DNA of 40,885 nt from Anaerolineaceae bacterium (GCA_002699125.1 PABI01000165.1:1-40885), one strand, 5' to 3'. Numbered from the stretch's first letter, positions 1 to 8,645 are shown. Made by a program: numbers and translations. Notes: a model not told the origin generated them from the sequence alone.

Positions 1-362
1 CCTGGGAATTGTCAAACGAAAACGAAAAAACGAGACATCTGTGTTTGAATTATGGCCTTTGACAATTGTCTCAAACCCTTAACTTGTAACCGATGGTCTT
101 AATCATAAAGTTCTTGAATTTTGTGCTAAATCGAAGTAAGTAAATGTGCTGCCTAACTATTAATTATGCCGAAGACCATTCGGCATATTACGAAAATGAG
201 GGTGTTAGGCTGAACGACTAGCAGCATAATTCTCTCATAACAGCATGAATTGCCGAATTGGGACCCAGTCAGCCAAAGCCCTGATCTCAATAGTATTGCT
301 TAACTGTCTTCTGCGGCGAGAACGGCCGTTCCCCACTTTCGCATGGCTGATTCATCGAAATA
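1..362. other. Non-coding stretch downstream of the minus-strand operon
   Basis: I see no credible gene here. The region is more AT-rich than its surroundings. It holds a perfect 10-bp inverted repeat (AATTGTCAAA at 6-15 and TTTGACAATT at 57-66), a compact hairpin at 165-187, and one copy of the ACGGCCGT palindrome at 322-329. It lies past the 3' end of the minus-strand operon that starts at 3686, so transcript termination is the likeliest role for its hairpins. Confidence 0.6.
165..187. repeat. Hairpin with 9-bp perfect arms
   Basis: TATGCCGAA and TTCGGCATA flank a 5-nt loop (GACCA), and the arms extend imperfectly into flanking A/T. No clear U-run follows on either strand, so it is not a textbook intrinsic terminator. 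It could still act as an mRNA 3'-end stabiliser for the operon ending at 363. Confidence 0.5.
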
Positions 363-689
363 TTATTTGTCCTCATTTTGCCCATCTTTTCTAACGCCAA
401 AAGCCGCAAAGCTAATGTAAAACAGCCCGATAATGACAAACAGCCCCCCAGGAGCACCGCCGCAGGCAAACCGAAGTATCGACAGCTGTTGTTCCAATGA
501 GTCCGGCGGAGGCTGTCCGGTTTGTTGCACCAAAAAAACTTCCCAAAGCAGATAAATTTGCCCCACAAGGAACCCCCAGAAGATGAGTTCACCCTCGTTT
601 TTTACCTTGTATTTTCGCGCTTTCCACCACGATATGAGCAGATAGGTTTGGATGAAAAGGACAATAATTGTAGGAACAAAATAGATCAT
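363..689 (-). CDS. Small three-helix membrane protein of unknown function
   Basis: This predicted protein of 108 residues does not match a family I recognise. Three hydrophobic stretches are visible: near residues 3-22, 35-52 and 77-97. A short Pro-rich outer or inner loop (QPPPDS) separates the last two, and the C-terminus is charged. I chose the ATG at 687-689 because the longer reading frame runs back into the glucokinase gene with composition typical of an out-of-frame read. From this ATG the gene begins 7 nt after the glucokinase stop, so it is probably the last gene of the operon that starts at 3686. Its function cannot be inferred from the sequence. Confidence 0.6.
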   Translation of the reverse strand: MIYFVPTIIVLFIQTYLLISWWKARKYKVKNEGELIFWGFLVGQIYLLWEVFLVQQTGQPPPDSLEQQLSILRFACGGAPGGLFVIIGLFYISFAAFGVRKDGQNEDK

Positions 690-696
690 ATCTTGA

Positions 697-1440
697 TTAA
701 CTTGCTTCTGCGGCAAGAACGGCCGCACCAATAATCCCCGCCTCGTTGCGCAGCTCGGCCGGGATGATGGGCGCACGCGTTTTGATGTAGTGCAGAAATT
801 CCTCGTGCTTTTTGCTGACGCCGCCGCCAATGATGATTAGCTCTGGTGAAAAGAGAAACTCGATGTGCTTGAAATATTTATCCAGCCGCTTGCCCCACTG
901 CTTCCAGCTTAAATTTTTCTCGTCACGGATGCGCTCGGCGGCGTAATTTTCGGCATCTTTTTTCTGATTGCGCAGGTAAAGGTGGCCCAGTTCGGTGTTG
1001 GGCACGAGACGGCCGTCGACAAACACCGCGCTGCCAATCCCCGTCCCTAACGTAAAAATCATCACCGTGCCGGAGACGCCCTTGCCCGCGCCAAAGCGCA
1101 TCACCGCCACGCCGGCCACATCGGCATCGTTGGCCAGAATCACGGGACAGCCGGTGGCGTCGGCCATCGCCTGCTGGCCGGGAAATTCCAGCCACTCATC
1201 ATCAATGTTGGCTGCAGAAAGCACCACGCCGTTGATCACGATGCCGGGAATGCCCACGCCAATCGGGCCGCTGTGTGCAAAATGGTCCACAATTTGTTTG
1301 AGCACGTCGATGACGGCCGTTGGCTTGGCCGGCTGCGGCGTGGGAATGCGCAGCCGATCCGTGACCATCTCCCCCTTTTCCGTATCCACCAGCGCCCCTT
1401 TAATGCCGCTGCCGCCGATGTCGATGCCGAGTGTGATCAT
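697..1440 (-). CDS. ppgK: Polyphosphate glucokinase (ROK family)
   Basis: This enzyme phosphorylates glucose using inorganic polyphosphate, and often ATP as well, feeding glycolysis in the cytoplasm. At 247 residues it has the usual length of the bacterial polyphosphate glucokinases. The N-terminal phosphate-binding segment LGIDIGGSGIKGALVD (residues 4-19) and the following RIPTPQPAKPTAV are characteristic of that branch of the ROK family. Further signatures are NDAD with its catalytic Asp (about residue 105), TLGTGIGSAVF, and LVPNTELGHL. The start is supported by a strong ribosome-binding site (GGAGGAAAAAATG). It lacks the zinc-binding CXCGXXGC motif of classical ROK sugar kinases, as expected for this branch. 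It sits in a minus-strand operon with lipid-related genes and a probable selenoprotein; this does not change its assignment. Confidence 0.9.
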   Translation of the reverse strand: MITLGIDIGGSGIKGALVDTEKGEMVTDRLRIPTPQPAKPTAVIDVLKQIVDHFAHSGPIGVGIPGIVINGVVLSAANIDDEWLEFPGQQAMADATGCPVILANDADVAGVAVMRFGAGKGVSGTVMIFTLGTGIGSAVFVDGRLVPNTELGHLYLRNQKKDAENYAAERIRDEKNLSWKQWGKRLDKYFKHIEFLFSPELIIIGGGVSKKHEEFLHYIKTRAPIIPAELRNEAGIIGAAVLAAEAS

Positions 1441-1461
1441 TTTTTCCTCCGTATTCGGTGT

Positions 1462-1514
1462 TCGGTAATCGGTAATCGGTAATCGGTTTTTCGTTTACCG
1501 TTTACCGATTACCG
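1462..1514. repeat. Tandem TCGGTAA repeats forming a hairpin at a gene junction
   Basis: On the plus strand TCGGTAA is repeated three times (1462-1482). It faces TTTACCGTTTACCGATTACCG at about 1494-1513, so the two sides can pair. The element covers the last codons and stop of the patatin gene (1495) and the spacer before ppgK. The tail Ser-Val-Ile-Gly-Lys-Arg of the patatin protein is encoded by the repeat itself. Confidence 0.6.
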
Positions 1515-2322
1515 ACAACTGATCTTCAACTTCGCGTACGGCCGTACGCCCTGCCTCAATGCCCTCGTCCAGCCGGTGAAAATCAAACAGGCCAATGGAG
1601 CCCATGTGGGGCCGCAAGAGTACGTCTGGACGGGAGATGGCCAGATGCTTTTGTAACGTTTGCGCCGTGATGATATCGGCCACCACCGACATGATTTGCC
1701 ACGTTTTGCGCCGTTGCGTCATGGCTAAGGCCCGACCAAGGACGCCGGTTGGTGTTGGTGCCGGCTTGTCTGGCGTACCAAAGGGAGCAGTGTTGCTCAA
1801 ATCGACGGCAATGACATACGTGGCGCCGCGGGCCTGGGCTATGTTGAAGGGCGTGTTGTTGAGAATACCGCCATCGGTCAAAACCATCCCCTCGCGCTCC
1901 ACCGGGGGGAAAAGGATGGGAATGGCGATGGTGGCGAGCACGGCCGTAAGCACATCTCCCTCATCTAAAATCACCTCTTTGCGCGCCACCAAATCAGAAG
2001 TGACAACGGCCAGCGGTATCCCCAGTTCGGCAAACGTGGGCCGCCCGATGTATGATTCCAAAAGCTGCTCAACCTTGTTGTTCCCGGTTAAAGAGGGTGA
2101 GCTGCCAGCAAACGAATACATAGAACCGATATTGATCTGTTTAAAACAATCGGTGAGGTCGTCGCAGGTTAACCCGGAAGCATAAAGAGCACCCACAAAA
2201 CCACCAATGCTGGTACCTGTGATGAGAGACGGCCGTATGCCCAACCGCTCCAGCTCCATAATGACACCAATGTGAGCCGCACCTCTGGCCCCGCCGCCAC
2301 CTAACGCCAATCCGATCCTCAT
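1495..2322 (-). CDS. Patatin-like phospholipase (RssA/YchK-like)
   Basis: This is a 275-residue serine acyl hydrolase of the patatin family, expected to cleave acyl chains from phospholipids or related esters in the cytoplasm or at the inner membrane face. The oxyanion loop GGGGARGAA is at residues 8-16. The nucleophile elbow GTSIGG has Ser38, and the catalytic Asp is in TDGG (Asp150), so the Ser-Asp dyad is complete. Length and motif order fit the short bacterial RssA-type proteins. Its ATG follows the stop of the enoyl-CoA hydratase gene with one intervening base, so the two are surely co-transcribed. The C-terminal six residues are encoded by the local TCGGTAA hairpin repeat. The substrate is not predictable from sequence. 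Confidence 0.85.
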   Translation of the reverse strand: MRIGLALGGGGARGAAHIGVIMELERLGIRPSLITGTSIGGFVGALYASGLTCDDLTDCFKQINIGSMYSFAGSSPSLTGNNKVEQLLESYIGRPTFAELGIPLAVVTSDLVARKEVILDEGDVLTAVLATIAIPILFPPVEREGMVLTDGGILNNTPFNIAQARGATYVIAVDLSNTAPFGTPDKPAPTPTGVLGRALAMTQRRKTWQIMSVVADIITAQTLQKHLAISRPDVLLRPHMGSIGLFDFHRLDEGIEAGRTAVREVEDQLSVIGKR

Positions 2323-2323
2323 T

Positions 2324-3115
2324 TTATTTTCCTTTGAACTGAGGCGGCCGTTTCATCATGAAACTTTGCGCCCCTTCCAAAAAATCTTCGCTGCTCATCA
2401 GCTGGCTTTGTGCCCAGCCTTCCAGCATCAGCCCGCGGTCGATGTCGCTCAGGCCGTCGATAACCCGCTTGGCCATGCCCACCGCCAGGGGGGCAGCCTG
2501 ATTGATTTCGGCGGCCAGTTCCTCGGCCTTGCTCATCAGCTGGTCGGCGGGAACCACGTAATTCACAATGCCCCACCGTTCGGCGTAAGCCATGTCAAAA
2601 TGTCGCCCGGTGAAGATAAGCTCCTTGGCCCGGGCGGGACCCACCAGCCGCGTCAGCCGCGTGGTGCCGCCCACGTCGGGAATGATGCCCAGGCGCGTTT
2701 CCGGCAGCCCCATCTGTGTGCCTTCGGCGGCAATGCGGATGTCGCAGGCCAGCGCCAGCTCCATTGCCAGCCCCAGGCAGTAGCCGTGCAGCAGGGCAAT
2801 GGTGGGAATTTCCAACCGCTCCAGCCGGGTGTGCACCGCCTGAAAATCATCGGTGATGCTGCGCATGCGCTGCTGCCAGTGCGGGCCGTACTTTTGCGCC
2901 AGCCCCAGCAGATTGCTCACGTCAATCCCGGCCGAAAAGACCTTGCCCTCGCCGCGAATGATGACGGTGCGGATGCCGGGGGTGCGATTGGCGGTTCGTA
3001 CGGCCGTATCCAGCCCCTCAACCAGTTCCGCATTCATCGCATTCCGCTTATCCGGTCGGTTGAGGATGATTTCAAAAATTGTGTCCCGCTGCTTGGTTAG
3101 CACTAATTCACTCAT
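2324..3115 (-). CDS. Enoyl-CoA hydratase/isomerase (crotonase family)
   Basis: This is a 263-residue crotonase-fold protein, probably hydrating trans-2-enoyl-CoA in fatty-acid breakdown. Oxyanion-hole segments are visible as GKVFSAGIDV (about 56-65) and GYCLGLAMELALACDIRIA. Equivalents of both catalytic glutamates of rat mitochondrial hydratase are present: one in MGLPETRLGIIPDVGG, the other in AKELIFTG. This argues for true hydratase activity rather than a degenerate paralogue. The start codon overlaps the stop of the upstream AhpD-like gene by 8 nt (ATGAGTGA), giving translational coupling. Association with a patatin lipase suggests fatty-acid release and oxidation, but this link is inference. 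Confidence 0.85.
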   Translation of the reverse strand: MSELVLTKQRDTIFEIILNRPDKRNAMNAELVEGLDTAVRTANRTPGIRTVIIRGEGKVFSAGIDVSNLLGLAQKYGPHWQQRMRSITDDFQAVHTRLERLEIPTIALLHGYCLGLAMELALACDIRIAAEGTQMGLPETRLGIIPDVGGTTRLTRLVGPARAKELIFTGRHFDMAYAERWGIVNYVVPADQLMSKAEELAAEINQAAPLAVGMAKRVIDGLSDIDRGLMLEGWAQSQLMSSEDFLEGAQSFMMKRPPQFKGK

Positions 3116-3686
3116 CTACTTCTCCATTTCTTTGCTCCGCCTCTTCAAGACGGTACGCTTCCAACTCCACCCCCAGCCCATCGGCCAGGCGGTTGACAAA
3201 GGCATAATACCCTGTCACCTGATTTATATCCAAAATTGCGGCGTCGCTAAAACCCACCTGGCGCAGAGCGATGACGTCGGCCTCGATCATCTCCCAGGGA
3301 GTGAGCGTCAATTTTTCGCTGTAAGTAAGCATCTGGCGGTCGGCGGTGCTGAGGTTGGCGCTGCGCCAATCGATTTTGAGGGCGTCAACCAGTGCCTTGT
3401 CGTTGGTCAGGCGGAGCAGCCCGGCTCCGTGGTGCACAATTCAGTAATGGCATTTGTTGGCCACCGAGGCGACCACGGCGATCATCTCCCGCTGTGCCCG
3501 GCTCAGGTCCGATTTGCCGCGCATGAGGTGGGCGTAAAGATCATAGTGGGTGCGCAGCGACTTGGGATTCAGGCTGTGGATACGCAGGATGTTGTCTACC
3601 ACGCCGACCGGCTCGATATATTTTTTATACATCGCTTTCAGTGCGCCAGTGGCTTCTTCTAGTGAAATCATCTTAATCCAGGCCAT
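3108..3686 (-). CDS. AhpD-like peroxidase-related protein with in-frame TGA: probable selenoprotein
   Basis: Two reading-frame halves in the same frame are separated by a single TGA (3441-3443). Read as selenocysteine, it gives one 192-residue protein, the normal size of the AhpD-like 'peroxidase-related' carboxymuconolactone decarboxylase family. The active site then reads Glu67, Cys79-His-Tyr-Sec82, His85-His86. Its spacing matches the AhpD motif E-x11-CxxC-x3-H, with Sec replacing the second Cys. Both halves are well conserved in style, and no other disruption is seen. A stem-loop starts 11 nt after the TGA (3412-3429). A good ribosome-binding site (AAGGAG) precedes the ATG at 3686. It heads the operon and overlaps the hydratase start by 8 nt. 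The alternative is a nonsense mutation or sequencing error, but the exact position at the redox residue argues against both. Activity would be thiol/selenol peroxidase or disulfide reductase. Confidence 0.8.
3412..3429 (-). promoter_or_regulatory. Candidate bacterial SECIS stem-loop
   Basis: In the mRNA, CGGAGC pairs perfectly with GCTCCG around a 6-nt loop CGGGCT. The stem begins 11 nt after the TGA, and the apical loop begins 17 nt after it. One of the first two loop bases is G. This fits the published bacterial SECIS pattern of a loop about 16-37 nt downstream of UGA with a G at the loop start. The match is by inspection; folding and comparison with homologues are needed for proof. Confidence 0.6.
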
Positions 3687-3705
3687 TACTTTCTCCTTGC
3701 CAGAA

Positions 3706-3762
3706 AACCTCCCGCAGGTTTAATCCAAGGCGGAGGGTTGGACTGGAAGCCTGCGGGAGGTT
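3706..3762. repeat. Inverted repeat with 13-bp perfect arms between divergent genes
   Basis: AACCTCCCGCAGG (3706-3718) pairs perfectly with CCTGCGGGAGGTT (3750-3762), leaving a 31-nt loop. It lies between the start of the AhpD-like gene on the minus strand and asparaginase on the plus strand, so it is in a promoter region and not at a 3' end. It may be a dispersed palindromic element or a transcript leader structure. Confidence 0.6.
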
Positions 3763-3876
3763 GGTTGTACAGGTAGCTAGATGATAGCAAAAGAGCGGCA
3801 AGGATGCAGGCAGTTGGCAAATGTAAACGGCTTGGTGACAATTGGCTAAATCCAACTGAACCGAGGATGCATAACC

Positions 3877-4899
3877 ATGTCTAAAAAAGTTTATATTGCC
3901 TACACAGGGGGCACGATTGGGATGCAGCGGGTGAACGGCCGTTACCAACCCATCCCCAACTTCCTCCAACGCCTCATGGCCGATAACCCCGCCTTCCACC
4001 ACCCGGAGCTGCCCCAATTCACCATCCACCAGTACGATCCGCTGCTCGATTCGCCCAACATGACGCCCGGCGATTGGTCGCGCATCGCCACCGACATCTG
4101 CGACCATTACGACGACTACGACGGCTTTATTGTCCTGCACGGCACGGACACGATGGCTTACACCGCCTCGGCGCTGGCCTTTATGCTGGATGGGCTGGGC
4201 AAGCCGGTCATCTGCACCGGCTCGCAAATTCCCCTGTGCGAAATTCGCAATGATGCCCAGGACAACCTGATTGCCGCCTTGCTGCTGGCGGCCAACTACG
4301 CCATCGGAGAGGTGTGCCTGCTGTTTCACAGCCAGCTTTTTCGCGGCTGCCGCGTGGTGAAGGTGGATGCCGATGGGTTTGACGCCTTTGAGTCGCCCAA
4401 CTGCCCGCCGCTGGCCACGCTGGGGATTGATGTGGAGGTGAATTGGGGGTTGGTGAAACGGCCGTCTCAACCTCTCTCCCCCATAAATTTACAAACCATC
4501 CGCGAACCAGGCGAAGTGGGCGCGCTGCGACTTTACCCCGGCATGTCGGCCCGTATTTTGGAGAATGTACTCCAGCCGCCGCTGCGCGGCCTGGTGCTGG
4601 AGACGTACGGTGCGGGCAACGCCCCCACCAACGATCTCGCCTTTTTGGATGTGTTAGCCGCGGCCATCGAGCGCGGCGTGATCATTGTGGACTGCACCCA
4701 ATGCCTGCGCGGCACGGTGGACCTGACTAAATACGCCACCGGTTCGGCGCTGGCCGACATCGGCTTGCTCAGCGGCTACGACATGACCGCCGAAGCCGCC
4801 CTGACCAAGCTGGCCTACCTGCTCAGCATCGAGCCAGATGTGGCGGTAGTCAAGGCAAAGATGCAGCAAAGTTTAAGGGGGGAGTTGACACGGCCGTAA
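3877..4899 (+). CDS. ansA: L-asparaginase, type I (cytoplasmic)
   Basis: This enzyme hydrolyses L-asparagine to aspartate and ammonia. The 340-residue length and motif pattern match the type I enzyme of E. coli (AnsA) closely. The first catalytic threonine is in YTGGTIGMQ (residues 9-17), and the second catalytic motif is LHGTDTMAYTASAL. Further conserved blocks are KPVICTGSQIPL, DADGFDAFESPN, YGAGNAP and ATGSALA. No signal peptide is present, which fits the cytoplasmic type. The ATG at 3877 gives an N-terminus that aligns with known family members. The gene is monocistronic, diverging from the selenoprotein operon. Two ACGGCCGT palindromes lie within the gene and a third overlaps its 3' end. 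Confidence 0.93.
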   Translation: MSKKVYIAYTGGTIGMQRVNGRYQPIPNFLQRLMADNPAFHHPELPQFTIHQYDPLLDSPNMTPGDWSRIATDICDHYDDYDGFIVLHGTDTMAYTASALAFMLDGLGKPVICTGSQIPLCEIRNDAQDNLIAALLLAANYAIGEVCLLFHSQLFRGCRVVKVDADGFDAFESPNCPPLATLGIDVEVNWGLVKRPSQPLSPINLQTIREPGEVGALRLYPGMSARILENVLQPPLRGLVLETYGAGNAPTNDLAFLDVLAAAIERGVIIVDCTQCLRGTVDLTKYATGSALADIGLLSGYDMTAEAALTKLAYLLSIEPDVAVVKAKMQQSLRGELTRP

Positions 4900-5159
4900 T
4901 GCAACTTTGCAACCCATTACCGGTACTCCCGTACAGTGCGGTGAGCAACGGCCGTTTACCAACCAAACCATTTTCCCAAGCCAGATCAATGTTTAGCTGG
5001 TATCCTTCCCCAGTTGTCACACCGTCAGCATTGGCGGTGTTTATCAACATGGCGTCGGCCAATTACCAAATTACCAATCAGAAAATTCCAATGCGAATAT
5101 CGAGATGAATTTCATTCCTATTCATTCTCTGTGTTCTCTGTGGCAAAAAACATTTTCTT
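4900..5159. other. Intergenic spacer with direct TTCTCTGTG repeats
   Basis: No convincing gene is present; short frames on both strands have unlikely composition and no ribosome-binding site. A palindrome copy (AACGGCCGTTT) occurs near 4949. At about 5125-5145 the sequence TTCTCTGTGTTCTCTGTGGC contains a direct repeat. It looks like a member of the same kind of junction repeats as the ACACAGAT elements near 35.6 and 37.0 kb. The next gene starts only a few bases later without a clear Shine-Dalgarno sequence. Confidence 0.4.
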
Positions 5160-5846
5160 ATGAGCGAACCAATTATTGTTGTTGATAATGTGCATAAATC
5201 TTACCTGATGGGCAAAGAAGCTGTCCCCGCCCTGCGCGGCGTCTCGCTGGAGATTCAGCGCGGCGAGTTTGTTTGCCTGATGGGGCCCAGCGGCTCCGGC
5301 AAGACGACCTTGCTTAACGTGGTAGGTGGGCTGGATGAACCCAGCCGGGGCCACCTCATCGTCGATGGCCAAAACCTGATCTCCCTCAATGAAAATGAAC
5401 TGGCCCGACTGCGGCTGGATAAGATGGGCTTCATCTTTCAAAACTACAACCTGCTCTCTAACTTTACTGCCCAGGAAAATGTAGAAGCGCCGATGGTGCT
5501 GGCCAACGTGAGCCGCAAGGAGCGGCAAGAGCGGGCTAAAAGGCTGCTGGATCGCGTTGGCCTGGGCGACCGGATGCACCATTACCCCAGCGAACTGTCC
5601 GGCGGGCAGCAGCAGCGCGTGGCCATCGCCCGGGCTTTGGCCAACAATCCCCCAATCCTCATTGGCGATGAGATGACTGGCGACCTCGATTCCGAGACCG
5701 GTTTTGCCATCATGCGCCTCATCGCTGAACTGAACACGGAAGGCATGACCATCGTTTTTGTCACCCACGACCCACGCATGGCTGAATTTGCCGGGCGGGT
5801 CATTGAACTACAAGATGGCAAGCTGCTAAACGGCGCAGTTTCCTAA
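5160..5846 (+). CDS. ABC transporter ATP-binding protein, LolD/MacB type
   Basis: This 228-residue ATPase powers an FtsX-type permease of the MacB/LolCDE class. Walker A is GPSGSGKTT (residues 42-50), the Q-loop is in FQNYNLLSNF, the signature is LSGGQQQRVAIARAL, and Walker B is ILIGDEMTGDLDS. The D-loop and switch His (VTHDPR) are present. A small oddity is Met in place of the usual Pro after the catalytic Glu (DEM rather than DEP). The next gene, a permease, starts 12 nt downstream, and an adaptor lipoprotein follows. The set resembles a MacAB-like exporter or a mechanotransmission machine acting on lipoproteins, peptides or lipids. The substrate is unknown. Confidence 0.88.
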   Translation: MSEPIIVVDNVHKSYLMGKEAVPALRGVSLEIQRGEFVCLMGPSGSGKTTLLNVVGGLDEPSRGHLIVDGQNLISLNENELARLRLDKMGFIFQNYNLLSNFTAQENVEAPMVLANVSRKERQERAKRLLDRVGLGDRMHHYPSELSGGQQQRVAIARALANNPPILIGDEMTGDLDSETGFAIMRLIAELNTEGMTIVFVTHDPRMAEFAGRVIELQDGKLLNGAVS

Positions 5847-5858
5847 GCGAAATTCACT

Positions 5859-8645
5859 ATGGTTCTCAAATACGTCATCAAAAATTTCCGGCGGCGTAAG
5901 GTGCGCACCTTGCTCATGGTGCTGTCGCTGCTGGTGAGCACCGGCCTGATTGTGGCCATGAGCGCCACGGTGGAAACGGTGCGCCAATCCAACGTGGAGT
6001 TGATTGCCTCCGGGGTGGGGCGCTATGACCTCACCGTGGCCAAAACCGACATCAGCCCGGAGCCGTTTGTGGAGGTAGATCGGGTCAGTCAAACGATATT
6101 GGCGGCTGATCCAAGCATAACGGCCGTTTACCCCCGCATCCAATCCATCGTAGAAATGTCCGGCAATGGCGAGCAGGCCAACGGCTGGCTGGTGGCCCTT
6201 GATCCCGACGTGGATGATGTGGGCTTTATTGATGTGGTTGAGGGGGAATATGCGCTGGGCGGGAATGGTGCGGCCGTTTTAGAAGCCACCGCCAACGCCT
6301 TTGGTCTAGAAATTGGCGACACCATTGACGTGGCCTACAGTTTTCCCCAGCCGCGCGAAGAGGGTCGGCCCGAAGCGGTGGGCAGCAGCCAGCAGCGCAC
6401 CACGGCCCGCTTTACGGTCAACGGCATTGTGCGGCAGGACGGCGTGGCCGATTCGGGCGTGCGCGATGGCCTCATCATCGATCTGGCCGATGCGCAAAGC
6501 TGGCTGGGATTAACCGGCCGGGCTGACCGCGTGATTGGGCTGGTGGATTCCCGCCTGTACGAAGAGCGCGATTCTGAAGCGGCTGCCTTAAGCGTACGCG
6601 ACGTGGCCGCCAACGTGCAGGCTGCTTTGGGTGAAGATTACCGATACAGTCTGGACAAGGCCGTTATTTTGGACGCCAGCGCCCAGGCGTTTTTAATCTT
6701 GCAAGCGCTCATTAACACGTATGGTTTGATGGCGCTGGGCGTCGTAGGGCTGCTGGTACATACATTGGTAATGACCAACGTGCAGGAGCAAAAGCGCGAG
6801 ATGGCCATTTTGCGCATTTTGGGCAGCCAGCAACGCTACCTCTTTACCCTGGTCATTGGCGAAGTGGCCGTGATTGGTGTGATTGGCATTGGCCTGGGCG
6901 TGGTTTTGGGGCAGCTCATCACCACCTATGGCGTGGTGCCATTTATTACTTACCAGATGAGCTTGTCTGGCCTGACGGCCCGTTTGCAGCCCGCGGTGAG
7001 CTTAACGGCCGTTCTCCCCGCCATTATTTCTGCTGCTGTGGTGCTATTCCTAAGCACCCTCAAACCGGCCCGCGATGCGGCCAACACCAAAGTGATGCAC
7101 GCCATCAACCCCGGCGTGGCCGATAATTTGCAGTTGGAAGATTTGGCCGGACTGAGGGAGCGTAAGCCAAGCGGCCGTATGTTTTTTATCGGTCTTTTCC
7201 TCATGTTTGTGGTGATGATGACCGTCGGGCTGGACGTCGTTTCTTCACTAGGCAATCCCGCGGCCGAGGCGACAATTATTTTGGCGGCCATTTTGATGAT
7301 GGTGGTTGGCGTCGGTTTTATCTTTTTCATCACCACCGTGCCGTTTGAACGGCTCATTTTATTCTTAACCGGACTGGTGATGCCCCGGCTGACTTACTTT
7401 GCCAAGCGCAACGTGGGGCGCAACCAGGGGCGCAACACCTTGATCTCGCTGCTGGTGCTGTTCAGCGGCGTGCTGCCCAGCTTTTTGGCCACGCAAAGCG
7501 CTATTAGCAATGCCAATATTGAATCCGACGTTCGCCTGAGCGCGGGTGCTCCGGTGGAGGTGGAGGTGTTTGGCGGCTTTGGCGGCAGCAGCGATGCCTC
7601 GCTCAACTGGCTCAAGCCGAGCTTCATTGATGAGGAACTGTTGGTGATTCCAGGCGTGGATCAGGCGGTTGGGTTGACCTATGATTACCGCACCAACATC
7701 AGCGATCCGGTAGGGATGCGCAGTGGCTCGATTCGGCTTGTTGGTGTAGACGGCCGTCTCAACGATGTCCTCTTCACCGACCTGATTGAATTTGTCGGCG
7801 GTGGTCCCGAATCGCTGGACCAGATTTTGGCCGATGACAATGCCATCGTCATTAGCGAAGGATTGGCTCTGGGGCTGGCGGTGCCGCTGGGCGGCACGGT
7901 AAAAATCACCGGTGAGGGATTGGACCATGTAGAAGAGCTGCGCGTGGTGGGCATTGCCCGCACCATTCCTGGCTTTAGCACCATCAATCGGATTCGCGCC
8001 CAGGGTGTGGGCGGCAGCAATGTCTTCATTTCTATAGATGGCTTCCGCCGCCTGTCCAACGACCCGCTGCTGCCGCTGCCTGCGCCGGACGAGCCGATCA
8101 TCGACCGTATCCTGGCCACCACCGCGCCGGAAGCTGATCCGTTTGCCGTGTCTTCAGAAATGACCAACCGGTTTAGCCTGAAGTACAGTATCTTTACCCA
8201 AATTGTGGATGTGCGGCTGGAGCAGGCGCGGGCCAGCCGGGCCCAGGAGCAGGCATTTTTGCTGGTGCTGACGGTGATTAGTTTTACAACGGCCGTTTTC
8301 GGCGTCTTTGCTGTCATCTATGTAACCATTTATGCGCGGCGGCTGGAAATTGGCATGATGAAAGCGATCGGCACGCGCACGCGCGAGCTGACCGGGATGC
8401 TCATTGTGGAATCTATTGCCATGACGTTGAGTGCGGCACTGGCGGGCATCACCGCCGGGGCGACGATGGGCTACCTGTTTGCCTATTTGGACAACATCAC
8501 GGCGCAGCGTCCCATGCAGTTTGCTATTGACACGACGGTAATGCCGTTTGTAGTCATCATGGTCGTGCTGGCTAGCATTTTGGGCGCGTCCTTTTCTGCA
8601 CGGCGCATCGTGAAGCGGCGGGCCGTCGAAATTCTAAGAATGTAA
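5859..8645 (+). CDS. FtsX-like ABC permease (MacB/LolC-type, duplicated)
   Basis: This is a 928-residue integral membrane protein with two FtsX units. A TM helix near residues 18-38 precedes a long extracytoplasmic domain (about 45-275). Three helices follow at roughly 280-400, with the family motif QEQKREMAILRILGSQQRY in the coupling region. Further helices near 440-500 and 525-550 lead to a second extracytoplasmic domain (about 555-790), and three C-terminal helices follow (about 795-915) with ARRLEIGMMKAIGTRTREL. The C-terminus ARRIVKRRAVEILRM is typical of FtsX permeases. It is larger than MacB and resembles full-length duplicated permeases of Chloroflexota and Actinobacteria. It is the membrane partner of the ATPase just upstream and the adaptor just downstream. 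Confidence 0.88.
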   Translation: MVLKYVIKNFRRRKVRTLLMVLSLLVSTGLIVAMSATVETVRQSNVELIASGVGRYDLTVAKTDISPEPFVEVDRVSQTILAADPSITAVYPRIQSIVEMSGNGEQANGWLVALDPDVDDVGFIDVVEGEYALGGNGAAVLEATANAFGLEIGDTIDVAYSFPQPREEGRPEAVGSSQQRTTARFTVNGIVRQDGVADSGVRDGLIIDLADAQSWLGLTGRADRVIGLVDSRLYEERDSEAAALSVRDVAANVQAALGEDYRYSLDKAVILDASAQAFLILQALINTYGLMALGVVGLLVHTLVMTNVQEQKREMAILRILGSQQRYLFTLVIGEVAVIGVIGIGLGVVLGQLITTYGVVPFITYQMSLSGLTARLQPAVSLTAVLPAIISAAVVLFLSTLKPARDAANTKVMHAINPGVADNLQLEDLAGLRERKPSGRMFFIGLFLMFVVMMTVGLDVVSSLGNPAAEATIILAAILMMVVGVGFIFFITTVPFERLILFLTGLVMPRLTYFAKRNVGRNQGRNTLISLLVLFSGVLPSFLATQSAISNANIESDVRLSAGAPVEVEVFGGFGGSSDASLNWLKPSFIDEELLVIPGVDQAVGLTYDYRTNISDPVGMRSGSIRLVGVDGRLNDVLFTDLIEFVGGGPESLDQILADDNAIVISEGLALGLAVPLGGTVKITGEGLDHVEELRVVGIARTIPGFSTINRIRAQGVGGSNVFISIDGFRRLSNDPLLPLPAPDEPIIDRILATTAPEADPFAVSSEMTNRFSLKYSIFTQIVDVRLEQARASRAQEQAFLLVLTVISFTTAVFGVFAVIYVTIYARRLEIGMMKAIGTRTRELTGMLIVESIAMTLSAALAGITAGATMGYLFAYLDNITAQRPMQFAIDTTVMPFVVIMVVLASILGASFSARRIVKRRAVEILRM

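Noticed and set aside
3108..3437. Treating the AhpD-like gene as two separate genes or a pseudogene
   Set aside because: The two parts are in the same frame, joined by one TGA at the catalytic Cys position, and neither half alone has a complete active site. No other damage is visible.
3673..4470. Long open frame on the minus strand across the asparaginase gene
   Set aside because: It is the antisense of a gene with full-length similarity to AnsA. Its predicted protein is His/Gln/Val-rich without a domain pattern.
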